Assembly: GCF_037038585.1 (NCBI RefSeq) | Contig: NC_092541.1 | Span: 4,523,445 to 4,587,444, forward strand | Direction: 5' to 3' | DNA: 64,000 bases | DNA from: Patagioenas fasciata | Taxonomy: Eukaryota; Chordata; Aves; Columbiformes; Columbidae | In this document: in pieces, positions 23,646 to 45,100 of the stretch | Layout of the letters: each line of letters begins with the position of its first letter | How positions within the stretch are numbered: the stretch's first letter is position 1 | Made by a program: the position numbers and the translations under genes | The notes under the pieces: generated by a model | The model's database searches: none | Told to the model about the DNA's origin: nothing | The model's input: only the letters and a program-made list of their open reading frames with translations

Positions 23646-24195
23646 AGCACCCCCTGCCCCGTCCAGTGCTGGGACCCGCCGTGCTGTCACCTCCATCCTG
23701 CAGCCCTGTCCCCAGGCTCGTCAGCACGGCCTGACATCAGGGTCGTTAATTCTGCCTCTGGGTGCTAATTAGTGCTGAGCCATGAGTGTTGCACACCCGG
23801 GGTAACCACAGCAGCGGGGGACACGGTGCCACGACTGCAGGGTCTGTGTCCCCCTGGCCACGCGTGGTCCCATGGGCAGCGGCGGCTCCTGCCTGGCTGC
23901 AGCGCCGGGAGGGGAAACTGAGGCACAGCGCAGCACCGACCCCCAGCCCCTGTCCCTTCCCCAAACCCCCTTAACGAGCTCCCCAGTGAGCTGTGGGGCA
24001 TGGGGGGGCTCAGCCACCCCCAGGCCGAGCCTGCGCCCCTGAGCATTGATCAGCCCCCCCGGCCACCAGCGTCCCCCGCGGCGTCACCCACCCCCGTCCC
24101 CGCGTCACCAGGCAGAGCAAACAGCCCCGGGCCGGGCGCATCGATCGCAGGAGCTGCTGTTTGCTTAACCTTTGCGGAGGAGCTGCCGCGAGTGA
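23646..24195. other. Intergenic spacer
   Basis: Unique sequence between arrays, with TTAATTCTGCC and GCTAATTAGTGC at about 23747-23776. No gene seen. Confidence 0.55.
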
Positions 24196-24595
24196 GCTGT
24201 CACCACAGCCACCGCTGTCACCGCAGCCACCGCTGTCACCACTGCCACCGCAGCCACTGTAACCACCACAGCCACTACAGCCACCACTGTCACCGCAGCC
24301 ACTGTAACCACCGCAGCCACCATAGCCACTGCTGTCACCGCTGCCACCACTGTCCCCTCAGCCACTGTAACCACCGCAGCCACTGCTGTCACCACAGCCA
24401 CTGCAGCCATATCAGCCACTGCAACCACTGCAGCCACCACTGTCACCGCTGCCACCACTGTCATCACAACCACTGCAGCCACCACAACCACTGCTGGCAC
24501 TGCAGCCACCACAGCCACTACTGCCACCGCAGACACTGCTGCCACTGCAGTCACTGTAGCCACTGCCACCACTGCTGCCACTGCTGTCACCTCCC
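24196..24595. repeat. (GCCACYRCTGTCACCRCA)n trinucleotide-based array
   Basis: About 400 bp of near-tandem CAC/GCC/TGT triplets (GCCACCGCTGTCACC type units of 12-18 bp). Because the period is a multiple of three, two frames stay open: His/Ser/Cys-rich on plus and Val/Ala-rich on minus. These are repeat translations, not proteins. Confidence 0.9.
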
Positions 24596-31970
<7,375 letters not shown>

Positions 31971-33346
31971 GCCTGGACCCACGGCATCGCCCCACAGCCC
32001 CCCCAAACTCCACAGCATCGCCCCACAGCCGTCCGGCCCTATAGCTGCCCCCTGCAACCATCCAGCCTCAGGGCATCACCTTCTAGCCCCACAGCATCGC
32101 CCTGCGGCCCACTCAACTCCAGAGCATCACCCCACAGCCCCCTAAACCCAGAGCAGCACGCCACGGTCCTCCCGACCACATAACACCACCTCATGCTGCT
32201 CCAGGCCATCTACAGGGTCCCCAACCCCCCTTTCCCCTCCACTTACCCCACAGCTGCTAATTTGGGGTTGGGGGGCTGTGGAGATCGTAGAGGTTGGGGA
32301 TCCCCCTGCGCTGCCCCCCTGTACAACAAGTACAGCACCTTCTTGGGCTTCATCGTCTGCTCGGACTCAGCCTGGACACACGGCATCGCCCCACAGCCCC
32401 ACCAAACCCACAACCTCCCCTCCTGCTGCTCAGGCCATCTATGGGCTCCCCAACCCCCCTTTCCCCACCGCTCACCCCACAGCTGTTAATTCGGGGTTGG
32501 GGGGCTGGGGGTGCCATCAAGATATTGGGGACCCCCTGTGCTGCCCCCTGCACCCATCCCTGGCCGTGCACCCGCTTGGCCCCACGGCTCCCGCTGCTCC
32601 CCCCGCGGGGCGGTGCCGGGTCCCGCCGTGTATATATGTACAGGACACACACGTCTATACGGTTCCCCCGCCCTGTTCCAGGGGCTGTGCTGGGCGGGGG
32701 GAGCCGCCCTTGCTGCCCGACCCCGGGGTGACTCCACCGTAAAGCAGAGCTGTGACCTGTCCCTGTGCGCTGTCTGTGTCCCCGCGGGGGCAGAGCCCTT
32801 GTTCCCCACCCCGGGGACAGGGTCCTCCTGCCACCCCCACAACCACGCCGCGTGGCTTAAGCATCGGCCCAGCCGGGGGGTGCAGGGGGGGGATCCCCTG
32901 TCCCCTCCGCCATCTCCAGTGGTGACTCTGGGGGTGCCACCGCGACCGTGTCCCTGTCCCCAGAGTGCAGGTGGGTGGGGGTGCCCCTGGGGGACACGGC
33001 GTCCACACCGCAAGGGGGTCGGGCCAGGCAGGGCCCTGGGACCCTCCAGCACACGCACCCGTCACCGCTGCCTCGGCGCGGACAGGACATGGCCCAATTA
33101 GAGGTGACAGCGGGTGCCCGGGGCCACCGGCCACTGCTGTGGCTGCGCTGGGGTCAGAGGGCGGGAGCCACTGGGGACACAGGAGGGGCCCTGGGGACAG
33201 GGTGCAGGTGTCCACCCCCAGCACCCGGCGGGTCCTCAGTGCTGGTTTCTCAGCGCTAATTAACGGGGAGGAGGCGGCCGCCGGGGAGCGGGGGCTCGTT
33301 CTGGCCGTGGCTGGCGGGGCTGTCAGCCCCAGCTCTGAGGAGGCGG
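31971..33346 (+). other. C1QL1 3' flank, block 1 copy
   Basis: Probable 3' UTR and intergenic sequence. It includes a local partial repeat of the end of exon 2 (32322-32400). The part 32538-33346 is almost identical to 37067-37875 in block 3. No clear AATAAA was found for C1QL1. Confidence 0.7.
32322..32400 (+). pseudogene. C1QL1 exon 2 end, local duplicate fragment
   Basis: AACAAGTACAGCACCTTC followed by GGCTTCATCGTCTGCTCGGA copies the last codons of C1QL1 exon 2 and the CAGCCTGGACACACGGCATC 3' flank. The normal TGA is changed to TCA. It has no acceptor and is not an exon. Confidence 0.85.
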
Positions 33347-34498
33347 CGAGCGAGGTCGGGCCGCGCACCCCGTCCTGCACATCGTGGATGAAAACGTGAT
33401 CGTCTTTGACCCCGAGGTGCCCAGTGCCCCCCGGCAGCGCTGCCCACCCAAGCGCCCAAGTACCCGGGTATGGACATGGAGTTTGTGTTTGAGCGGTGTT
33501 TGGGGAGGGGGCCACGCAGGACGAGCTGTTCCCGCACAGCCCCCGCAGGCTGCTGGACACTGTGCTCAGCGGCTACAGCTGCTCCGGTAAGAAACATCGT
33601 GGGGCCGTGCGGGAGCTCCTGCCCCATCCGCTCCCGTAGCTCTGGGGTGTTTTGGGGGCTGCTGCGCCCCTTGCGAGATCTCCCAGGCTGGCAGTGCCGT
33701 AAAGCCGGGTCTGGGAGCTCCTTGCCCGCCGCCGCAGCCCCTCGTGCTGTTCGCAGGCTGTCAGCAGCTGAGCGGCTTAACGAGCACATCGGTGTGCGAG
33801 GCGCGAGCAGGAGACGACCGCTCTCCTGTCTCACCACGGGCCGGCACTGGGACCGCAGGATGCCATTCCTGGCTCTTCGTGCGCTCCGCGAGCCGTTGAA
33901 GGCCGCTCTGTCACCGTGCACCACTGGCAGGTGCCTCTTGTGGCTTTATCTGCATTAAATAACTCCAGAAACCTCAAATGAGAGAGTTGCCAAGTGCCGG
34001 GTGCTGCTAATGGGGAGACGGGCTGAGCCTCCCATGAATGAACGATCGTTTCAGCCCTCCACCCTTTCTGCTCCCAGTGTTTGCTCACGGCGAGACCGGA
34101 GCAGGAAAAACCTGCACCATGGTGGGGTCTGAGAGCAGCCCTGGTGTCACGTACCTCACCATGGTGGGGCTGTGTGAGAAGCTCGAGGTCAGGAAGGAGA
34201 AGAGTTGTGAGGTCCTTGTTTCCTACCAGGAGGTACGTTGTGCCTGAACCATGTCCCCTCCCACCTCCAGGTCACCGTCACTAAGGTTGGGGTTGATCCA
34301 GACCCCATAGTGCCACACTCGGGGTCCCTGCTGTGCTGCCAGGTTGAAGCTGGATTATGGGAACAATTTCTTCCCCAAAAGGGCCCTTGGGCACTGGAAC
34401 AGGCTGTGCCCAAAACCTGACCCAGAGCGAAGGGGGATGATCATCACCGGCTTCTGCTCGTGCCACCCCCGGTGCTGTGAGCAGCGTCCTCCGCCGTG
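33347..34498 (+). pseudogene. KIF18B 5' copy 1, broken
   Basis: Contains a copy of KIF18B coding exon 2 from its middle (33347-33586, donor GTAAG kept) and a full-length copy of exon 3 (34078-34232, 155 nt, both splice sites kept, P-loop reading GETGAGKT). The start codon, promoter and non-coding exon are gone because intergenic sequence joins directly at about 33346, and the exon 2 copy is frameshifted after DPEVPSAP. After exon 3 it jumps from the intron 3 CR1 (34347-34412) to intron 5, so exons 4-5 are missing. No complete kinesin can be made from it. Confidence 0.9.
34347..34412 (+). mobile_element. CR1 fragment inside KIF18B copy 1
   Basis: GGGAACAATTTCTTCCCC and TGGGCACTGGAACAGGCTG are the same CR1 found at 42345 in intron 3 of the intact KIF18B, cut short by the deletion that removed exons 4-5 here. 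The insertion therefore predates the duplication. Confidence 0.85.
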
Positions 34499-35160
34499 TC
34501 TGAGCCTGGGCCCACAGAATAGCCCTACAGCCCCATCTCCACAGCATCGCCCCACAGCCATCCAGCCCCACCGCGGACAGGACGTGGCCCAATTAGAGGT
34601 GACAGCGGGTGCCCGGGGCCACCGGCCACTGCTGTGGCTGCGCTGGGGTCAGAGGGCGGGAGCCACTGGGGACACGGGAGGGGCCCTGGGTCCTCAGTGC
34701 TGGTTTCTCAGCGCTAATTAACGAGGAGGAGGCAGCCGCCGGGGAGCGGGGGCTCGTTCTGGCCGCGGCTGGCGGGGCTGTCAGCCCCAGCTCTGAGGAG
34801 GCGGCCGCCATTAAGGCTGCTGTGGCTGCCACCACCCAGCCCGGCTGGCACTGGGGGGAACTCCGGGCCCCTCAGCCCCCCCAGGCCCTTGGGTGGTTCC
34901 TCTCCAGCAGACACCGCTGGAACCGCCGCTTCTCCCGCCCTCCGGGGCCGCCCCGGCCCGGTGCCCACGGCCGCCATGGGGATGGGGCAGCGGGGAAAGA
35001 TGGCGGCAGCGCAGCGCGGCGGGACCGCAACTGCCGTGGGCACCACGCGGGAGGCTTTCTGGACACTGCAGCCCAGAGCCGTGTTCTCCACGTGCTCTTC
35101 TCGCACATCCGAGCCCAGAGCCGTGTTCTCCCGCCAGCACCGTCCCAGTCCCAGTGTTCC
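34499..35160 (+). other. Block 2 remnant of C1QL1 3' flank and C1QL1-KIF18B intergenic sequence
   Basis: Begins TGAGCCTGGGCCCACAG, matching the sequence just after the C1QL1 stop, then skips to the intergenic part at 34573. The stretch 34573-35060 is nearly identical to 37605-38105, including GGGGAAAGATGGCGGCAGC. The true KIF18B promoter with its CCAAT boxes is absent. Confidence 0.8.
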
Positions 35161-38129
<2,969 letters not shown>

Positions 38130-38303
38130 CAGGGCGGGCGGGGCTCACGCCGAGAGCGGGCGGGGCTCACGCCGAGGGCGGGCAGGGCTCACGCCGAGGG
38201 CGGGCGGGACAGCCAATGGGAGGGGGAGCGGGGAGGAACTACCAATCGGGGCGGAGGGCGGGACCTGTCGGCCGTTTGAAAGGTCGAGCGGTGCTTGCAG
38301 CTG
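38130..38303 (+). promoter_or_regulatory. KIF18B promoter: GC boxes, two CCAAT boxes, CHR, non-coding exon 1
   Basis: Three to four tandem copies of a GC-box unit (GGGCGGGGCTCACGCCGAG) at 38130-38205, then CCAAT at 38213-38217 and 38242-38246, and TTTGAA at 38275-38280. Two CCAAT boxes spaced 29 bp and a TTTGAA (CHR) about 30 bp further fit the NF-Y plus DREAM/B-MYB-MuvB plan of G2/M genes, which suits a mitotic kinesin. A GTAAGT donor at 38304 ends a short non-coding exon 1. This promoter is missing from the two broken copies. Confidence 0.7.
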
Positions 38304-39089
38304 GTAAGTGGCGGCGGTGTCTCCGGGCGGGGCCTGCGGGCGATTTGGGGGCGGTGGTGGGGGCTGGGATGGGGCTGCGGGGGCTCTGGGGTGTGGGCAG
38401 GGGATGGACATTCTCTGCACGGGCTGGCGGGGTGGAGCAGTGTTTGGGAAGAGGGGCTGTGGTGGTCGGGGGGGGGGTTGGATCGGCCCTGAGCGAGACG
38501 GGATGGTGGCCCTGGAAGGGTGTGGGTGCCTGAGGGGTTGGAAAGGGTCGGGAGGGGGAGACGGCTATAGGGGCTGAAGCGGGGTGTGAGTGTGAGGGGA
38601 CTGTAACGGCCTGAAGGAGGGAGTTAGGGGTGAAGGAGTGGGTTGAGTTGGGCTGTGGGGAGGGGGGGGGCTGTAGTGGCTTTAAGGCGGGAGCAGGACT
38701 GAAGGGGAGGGGGCTACGGGAGCCCGAAGGGGGATGTAGGGTGGTGGGGGTCGTCCAAAGGGGGTTGGTGGGATCGTTGAGGGGTCCTGAAGCAGGGCAT
38801 GAGGTCGTTGTGCAGGGGCAATGCGGGTTCCGTGGGGGTGCCTGAAGGGGAGTGTGGGATCACTGTGGAGTCCCAAAGTGGGGTGTGGGGTCGTTGCGGG
38901 GGGGCCTTGTAGGGGGTTGTAGGGTCATTGGGTGTGTTGTGGGGACCTGAAGGGGGTTCCAGGGCCATGGGGGTTATAAGGGCAGCTGTAGGGACCAGCG
39001 GGTGTTAGGATGGGGGTGTGGGGCCTTGCAAAGCGTCAGGCTCCCCCTCCACTGCTTCACTGCCCAGCTGACCCATTCTCTCTGCCCAG
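38304..39089 (+). other. KIF18B intron 1 with G-rich minisatellite
   Basis: From donor 38304 to the acceptor at 39089. The part 38600-38990 is a degenerate G-rich repeat of units like GGGGTGTGGGGTCGTTG with many GGG runs. No exon seen. Confidence 0.75.
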
Positions 39090-39168
39090 AGTGTGTGAGG
39101 TTTCCTGGACGTTCGAGGCAAGAGTGGTGTTCTCCAGACGGTGCTGTGTCCTGGTATCTCCTTCCGCC

Positions 39169-42100
39169 ATGGCCTTGGGCTCCCCCCCAGAGGAGGGAAC
39201 GGTGTCCGTAGTGGTCCGCGTGCGGCCCCCCGCCCCCTGTGAGCGGGAGCGGGCTGCACACCCCGTCCTGCATGTTGTGGATGACAACCTGATCGTCTTC
39301 AACCCCGACATGCCCAGTGGCCCCCCCGGCAGCACACTGACCACCCGCGCGCCCAAACACCCGGGCAAAGACGTTAAGTTTGTCTTTGACCGAGTGTTTG
39401 GTGAGGGGGCCACACAGGACGAGGTGTTCCAGCACACCACCCGCGGGCTGCTAGACACCGTACTCAATGGTTACAACTGCTCCGGTAAGAAACACTGTTG
39501 GTCATTGCAGGAGCTCCTGCCCCATCCATTCCTATAGCTATAGATTTATGTATTGGAACAGGCTGCCTGGGGCAGCGGTGGAGTCACCATCCCTGGAGGG
39601 TTGCACAGATGCAGAGATGAGGTTCTCAGGGACATGGGGCTGTGCCAGGCTGGGGAATTGGTTAGACTTGATGATCTTGAGTCTTTTCCAACCGAAATGA
39701 ATCTGCGATTCTATAAACATAGAACCTTATAGTTGTTGGTGGCACCAAGCTGGGGTGATTGCAAGTGTGGTCAGAATGGGGACATTCCTGACATGGGATT
39801 GTCATCTCAGCAGGTGAATTAGGGGAAGTGATACATGCGGTGCTCGTGTAGAATCACAGATGGCTTGAGTTGGAGGGACCTTCAGAGCCCATCCAGTGCC
39901 ACCCCTGCCATGACAGGGACATCTTCACCAGCTCAGGTTGCTCAGAGCCCTGTCCAGCCTGGCCTGGGATGTCTCCAGGGATGGTTCATCCACCACCTCT
40001 TTGGCCAACCTGGGCCAGGCTCTCACCACCCTCAGGCTAATATGCTTCTTCCCAATGTCCAATCTAAGTCTGTCCTCTGTCAGTTTAATACTGTTGTCCC
40101 TTGTCCTGCTGCTGCAGGCCCTGGTAAAAAATTACTTTCTCATAAGCCCCATTTATATACATTGAAAGGATGCAATAAAGTCTCCCAGAGCTTATATTTT
40201 CCAGGCTGAACACCCCAGCTCTCTCAGCCTGTCCTCCCAGCAGAGCTCTTCCAGCCTCAAATAATTTTTGGGATCCCCTCTGACAGGTCCCTGTCTGTTT
40301 TGTACTCGAGATGCCCGAGCTGGATGCAGCATCATGGGGGGGTGGGCAGAGGATTTGAGGAGCAGGTGGGGAGAGAGGTGGCTGGGCTGGAAGAGCCTGT
40401 GAGGAAGAAGAATATGAGGCTTAACACTGGAGTGCAGAGTTCTGTGGCTGGGGTGGGATAACCCAGCACCCAGTACAGGCTCGGGTCTGTGTGACAGGGG
40501 AGCAGATTTACTGGGAGGGAGCTGGGGGTGCTGGAGCTGACTGGGATCAGTGAGGGGCTGCGGCAGCAGCAAAGGCTGCATCCAGTGACTGTTCTAGCTG
40601 AGATGCGGTCATCCCAGCCACTGATTGTCCAGCTCTAGCCCCTACAACTCGAAGTATGAGAGCAGGGTGGGGAGGGTCCTGAAGATGCAAGGGCTGGAGA
40701 ACCTGCCCTGGGAGGAAAGGCTGGAGGTCTTGGGGCTCTTCTTTCTGGAGAGGACTTGGGGGAAGCCTCCATTTATGAGCACTTAACAGTTACAGAGCGG
40801 AAGGAGCCTCTCTTCATAAGGAGAAGTCTCATCTCAATATAAAAAAGTAATTTTTGATAGTGAGAACGTTCACTGGAACAACCTCCTTGGGGATGTGACA
40901 GAGTCCCCACAGCTGGAGGTGTTCAAGACACCACTGGACAAGACAATCTCCTCTGAGTTCCCTTTCCCAGGAAAGCTGGGACCAGATGGTCTCTGCAGGT
41001 CCTTCCAACCTGGGCTGTTCTGTGGTTCTGCTGTAGTTAGGGCTGCAACAGCACTTGGTACTTTGGGAGACATGGTGCAGAGGGTGGAGGTGGCTGTTGG
41101 GGTAGAAAATGGGGCTGGGCAGGCACTTTCCTGGCATTTTAAGGGATGGGGGTTGCTTGTTCTCCACTCTCCTGGGGTGGGAAGGAACCGGGTAGATCCA
41201 TGGCACAAAGAGCACCTTGGTTTCACCAGCCCAAATGGCGGTGATGGGCAAAGCCTAAGGAGCATGCTGTGTTTTGGAGCAGGATTTGGGGTGAAGCAGA
41301 CATATCTTGAGGTGTTTTGTGGGCTGCTGTGCCGTAAAGCCGGGTCTGGGAGCTCCTCACCCGCTGCTGCAGCCCCTCGTGCTGTTCGCAGGCTGTCAGC
41401 AGCCGAGCGGCTTAACGAGCACATCAGCTGTGTGAGGCAGCAAGCAGGAGACGACCGCTCTCCTGTCTCATCACGGGCCGGGCACTGGGACCGCAGGATG
41501 CTATTCCTGGCTCTCCGCACGCTCTGTGAGCCGTTGAAGGCCGCTCTGTCACCGTGCCCACCTGGCAGGCGTGTCTCATGTCTATATCTGCATAAAATAA
41601 CTTCAGGAGCCTCAAATGAGAGAGCTGTGAAGCGCTGGGTGCTGCTAATGGGGAGATGGGCTGAGGCTCTGTGGATTAATGTGTCCTGATCTGATGATGA
41701 TGCTCAAAGAGGGTGTTGAAAGATGGCAGGAAATGAGATGAATTACAAGGTGTGGAAGAAGAAAAACCTGGTGAGAGAAGGGGGAATGGGCTACTTGGCT
41801 CGTTACAGGGAAGGTTCAGGGGTGACTTGAGCATCTGAGCAGGTGGCGGTTTGTGGATTCATTCTGTCTCTGCTAAATTAGAGAGACTGAAATGAGGAAA
41901 AAAATTGCACTGAAGGACAGCATGGCTAGGACAGAGAGTAATTAGCTTTACCTCATCTCTGCAAAGTGCATGAGCAACCCCTGCCTCAGGGGTTGCTGCC
42001 AGGAGATCTTCTCTCCCATGAAGAACTGCGTTATGCTGCTTCCGTTAATTAACTGTTGTTTCAACCCTTCACCCTTTCTGCTTCCAGTGTTTGCCTATGG

Positions 42101-45100
42101 CGCAACCGGAGCAGGAAAAACCTACACCATGGTGGGGTCTGAGAGCAGCCCTGGTATCATGTACCTCACCATGGTGGGCCTGTACGAGAAGATCGAGGCC
42201 ATGGAGGAGAGGAGTTGTGAGGTTCTTGTTTCCTACCAGGAGGTACGTTGTGCCTGAACCATGTCCTCTCCCACCTCCAGGTCACTGTCACTAAGGTTTG
42301 GAGTTGATCTGAGCCCCATAGTGCCACACTTGGGGTCCCTGCTGTGCTGCCAGGTTGTGGTTGGATCTTGGGAGCAATTTTTCCCCAAAGAGGTGTTGGG
42401 CATTGGAACAGGCTGCCCAGGGCAGTGCTGGAGTCACCATCCCTGGAGGGGTTGAACAGACATGGAGATGAGGTTCTCAGGGACATGGGGTAGTGCCAGG
42501 GGTGGGGGAATGGTTGGACTCAATGGTCTTGAGAGTCTTTTCCAACCCAAATGATTCTGTAGCTCTATGACCTGCTAGTGATCCTTCTGATCCATCCTCT
42601 GCATTTAAAGCACCTCCCTGCTCCCAGTGACTCTGAGAAGAGGTCCCAGAGGTGGTGCTGGGGGGTGACACCAGGTTGTTTGTGACCCTGGGTCCAAAGC
42701 TGCTGCAGAACTAAATCTCAGCCTCACATTGTGTTTCCTGTTCCAGGTGTATAATGAGCAGATATACGACCTGCTGGAGCCCAAGGGGCCACTCAACATC
42801 AGAGAAGACCCTGACAAAGGGGTCATCGTTCAGGGCCTCTCGTTCCACCAGGTGGGTGTAAAAACAGGCACAAGCTCTGGGCAACACTGCACCCACACCA
42901 GATCTGAAAGCAGATCTGTGTCCTGGGGACACAGAGGGTTGTGTGAGGACACAGAGGTACCGTCTGTGCAGCCCCTTACTGGTAGCAAACGTGACCCCAA
43001 GCTGAAACGAGCCCCCAGAGCTGCGGGATCTGTCGGCCTGAGCTGCTGTGGCCGCTCGCTGTCGGGTTGTCTCGGTGCCTGCATGCAGGATGCACTGACA
43101 CCTCCTCTTTGCTCTGTCTCCCCCAGCCCAGCTCTGCCCAACACCTCCTGGAGATGCTGGCCGAAGGAAACAAGAACAGGACACAGCACCCAACTGATGC
43201 CAACGCCACCTCCTCCCGCTCTCACGCAGTGTTCCAGGTGAGGCTGCTGGTCGTGGTTTTGCTTGGGATCTGAGCTAGAAAGGTGCTGGGCTGCCAGCTC
43301 ATGTCAGGACCAGCGTCATGGGGTTCCTGTGACTGCTCCTGGGGTGACATGGGGACAACTGGAGTGGTTGTGGCTCCAAACAGAGATGCAGGGTTGGGCA
43401 GGCCATGTGCTGCAGCAGGACAGCACATACTGGTCGTACTGGTGGCCACATCTCCTGGACATCCCCCTGCTCCCAGCCTGCTGTTATGTCTCTTAAGAGC
43501 TGAAATTTCACCTTTTGACTGTTGTTGACTTGGCTTGTGGGAACCGTACCCAAACCTGACCCGGAGTGACGGGGGATGATCCTCACTGGCCTCTGCTTGT
43601 GCCACCCCTGGTGCTGTGAGCAGCATCCTACATCATGTCCCTTTGGCACTGAGACAGAAATTACACTTCCTAGGGGTCCATAAATTGTCCCCCCAGTTTC
43701 TCAGCACTGTCCTACACGCACCTGCCAGTTGATTTCCATTCCAGCCAGGCCCTTTCCTGAATCAGCAGGGCCGTCACGGCTGCACGAGGAGGTGCAGGGC
43801 TCTGACTGTCTGGGTCTGGAGCTGGTGCTGTGCCTGCTGCTGCGCGCAGGGGGAAATCCAGGTGCCTGGACACTTTCCCAGCTGGGCTGCTCGGTGGGTG
43901 CTGGATCCCTGCCTGCCTGAATCCATTAGTCGCGCTGGAAATCTGCCCTTCCTGCTGCCGGCTCTGCCTCCCGACAGCCAAACTGCAGCCTCGGGAGGAT
44001 GTGGGACCAGTTTCCAGCATCTCTGTGGCACCTCCAGACTGTGCAGGGGAACTCTGGGGGGCTGAAGGGGTTTAGGGGGTGTTGGGGAATGTTTGTTTCT
44101 CCTGGGAGATGTTTAGGGATGCAGATGGGGAAGCTTTGGGTGATGCAGCCAGGTGAGTCTCATTGCTGTGTCCCTGTGCCAGCTGGGATTGGCACCAAAA
44201 CCCCAGCTGGATGCTGCCCCCAGGTTGTGTCTGAGTTTGCTGGTAAGATCCCCAGCTGGAGTCAGGGCTGGGGCTGCACTGTGTGTGTGCACCTCCTGGG
44301 CCACGCCGGGCTCTGGGTTGCCGTGTTGTCCCTGGGAGACCCGACCAGCTGAACCCTCTCACTCAGCAAGCGCAGGAGATACTGATTTCCTGTAGGTTTG
44401 TCACTCCCTGCCAGATCTTTCTGTGCCTTTGCTCCTCGTGTCATCAACAAGTGTTTCACTTGTTGTCTTGGTGTGTTGAGCTCCTCTCTTCCCCCTGCTT
44501 GATCTCATGGCCTCTGTAATCCACTTCACCTTCCTTTATAAACACTGGAACTGGTGATGCTGGATCCAACCAACAACCCCCTGTGTCTTGTGGAGCCACA
44601 ACCTCACCTGGGGACCTGGGGGATTCAGCTGGAGAACAGGAGCTGAGGGGAGACCTTCTGATCTCTGAACTGCCTGAAAGGGGCTTGGAGCCAGGGGAGG
44701 CTGAGGTTGGATCTTGGGAACAATTTCTTCCCTGAAAGGGCTGTGGGGCATTGGCAGTGCTGGAGTCACCATCCCTGGAGCATTGAACAGATGGAGATGA
44801 GGTTCTCAGGGACATGGGCTAGTGCCGAGGGTGGGGTAAGAGTTGGACTTGATGATCTTGAGGGTCTTTTCCAACCAAAATGATTCTATGATCTCTGTCC
44901 TCGCAGATCTGCGTGAAGCAGCAGGACCGCATTGGTGGCCTCACTCGGGATCTGCAAGTGTCCAAGATGAGTTTGATCGACCTGGCAGGCTCAGAGCGAG
45001 CTTCAGTCACCAACGCCAAGGGAGAGCGGCTCCGTGAAGGCGCCAACATCAACCGTTCGCTGCTGGCCCTCATCAATGTCATCAACGCGCTGGCTGACAC

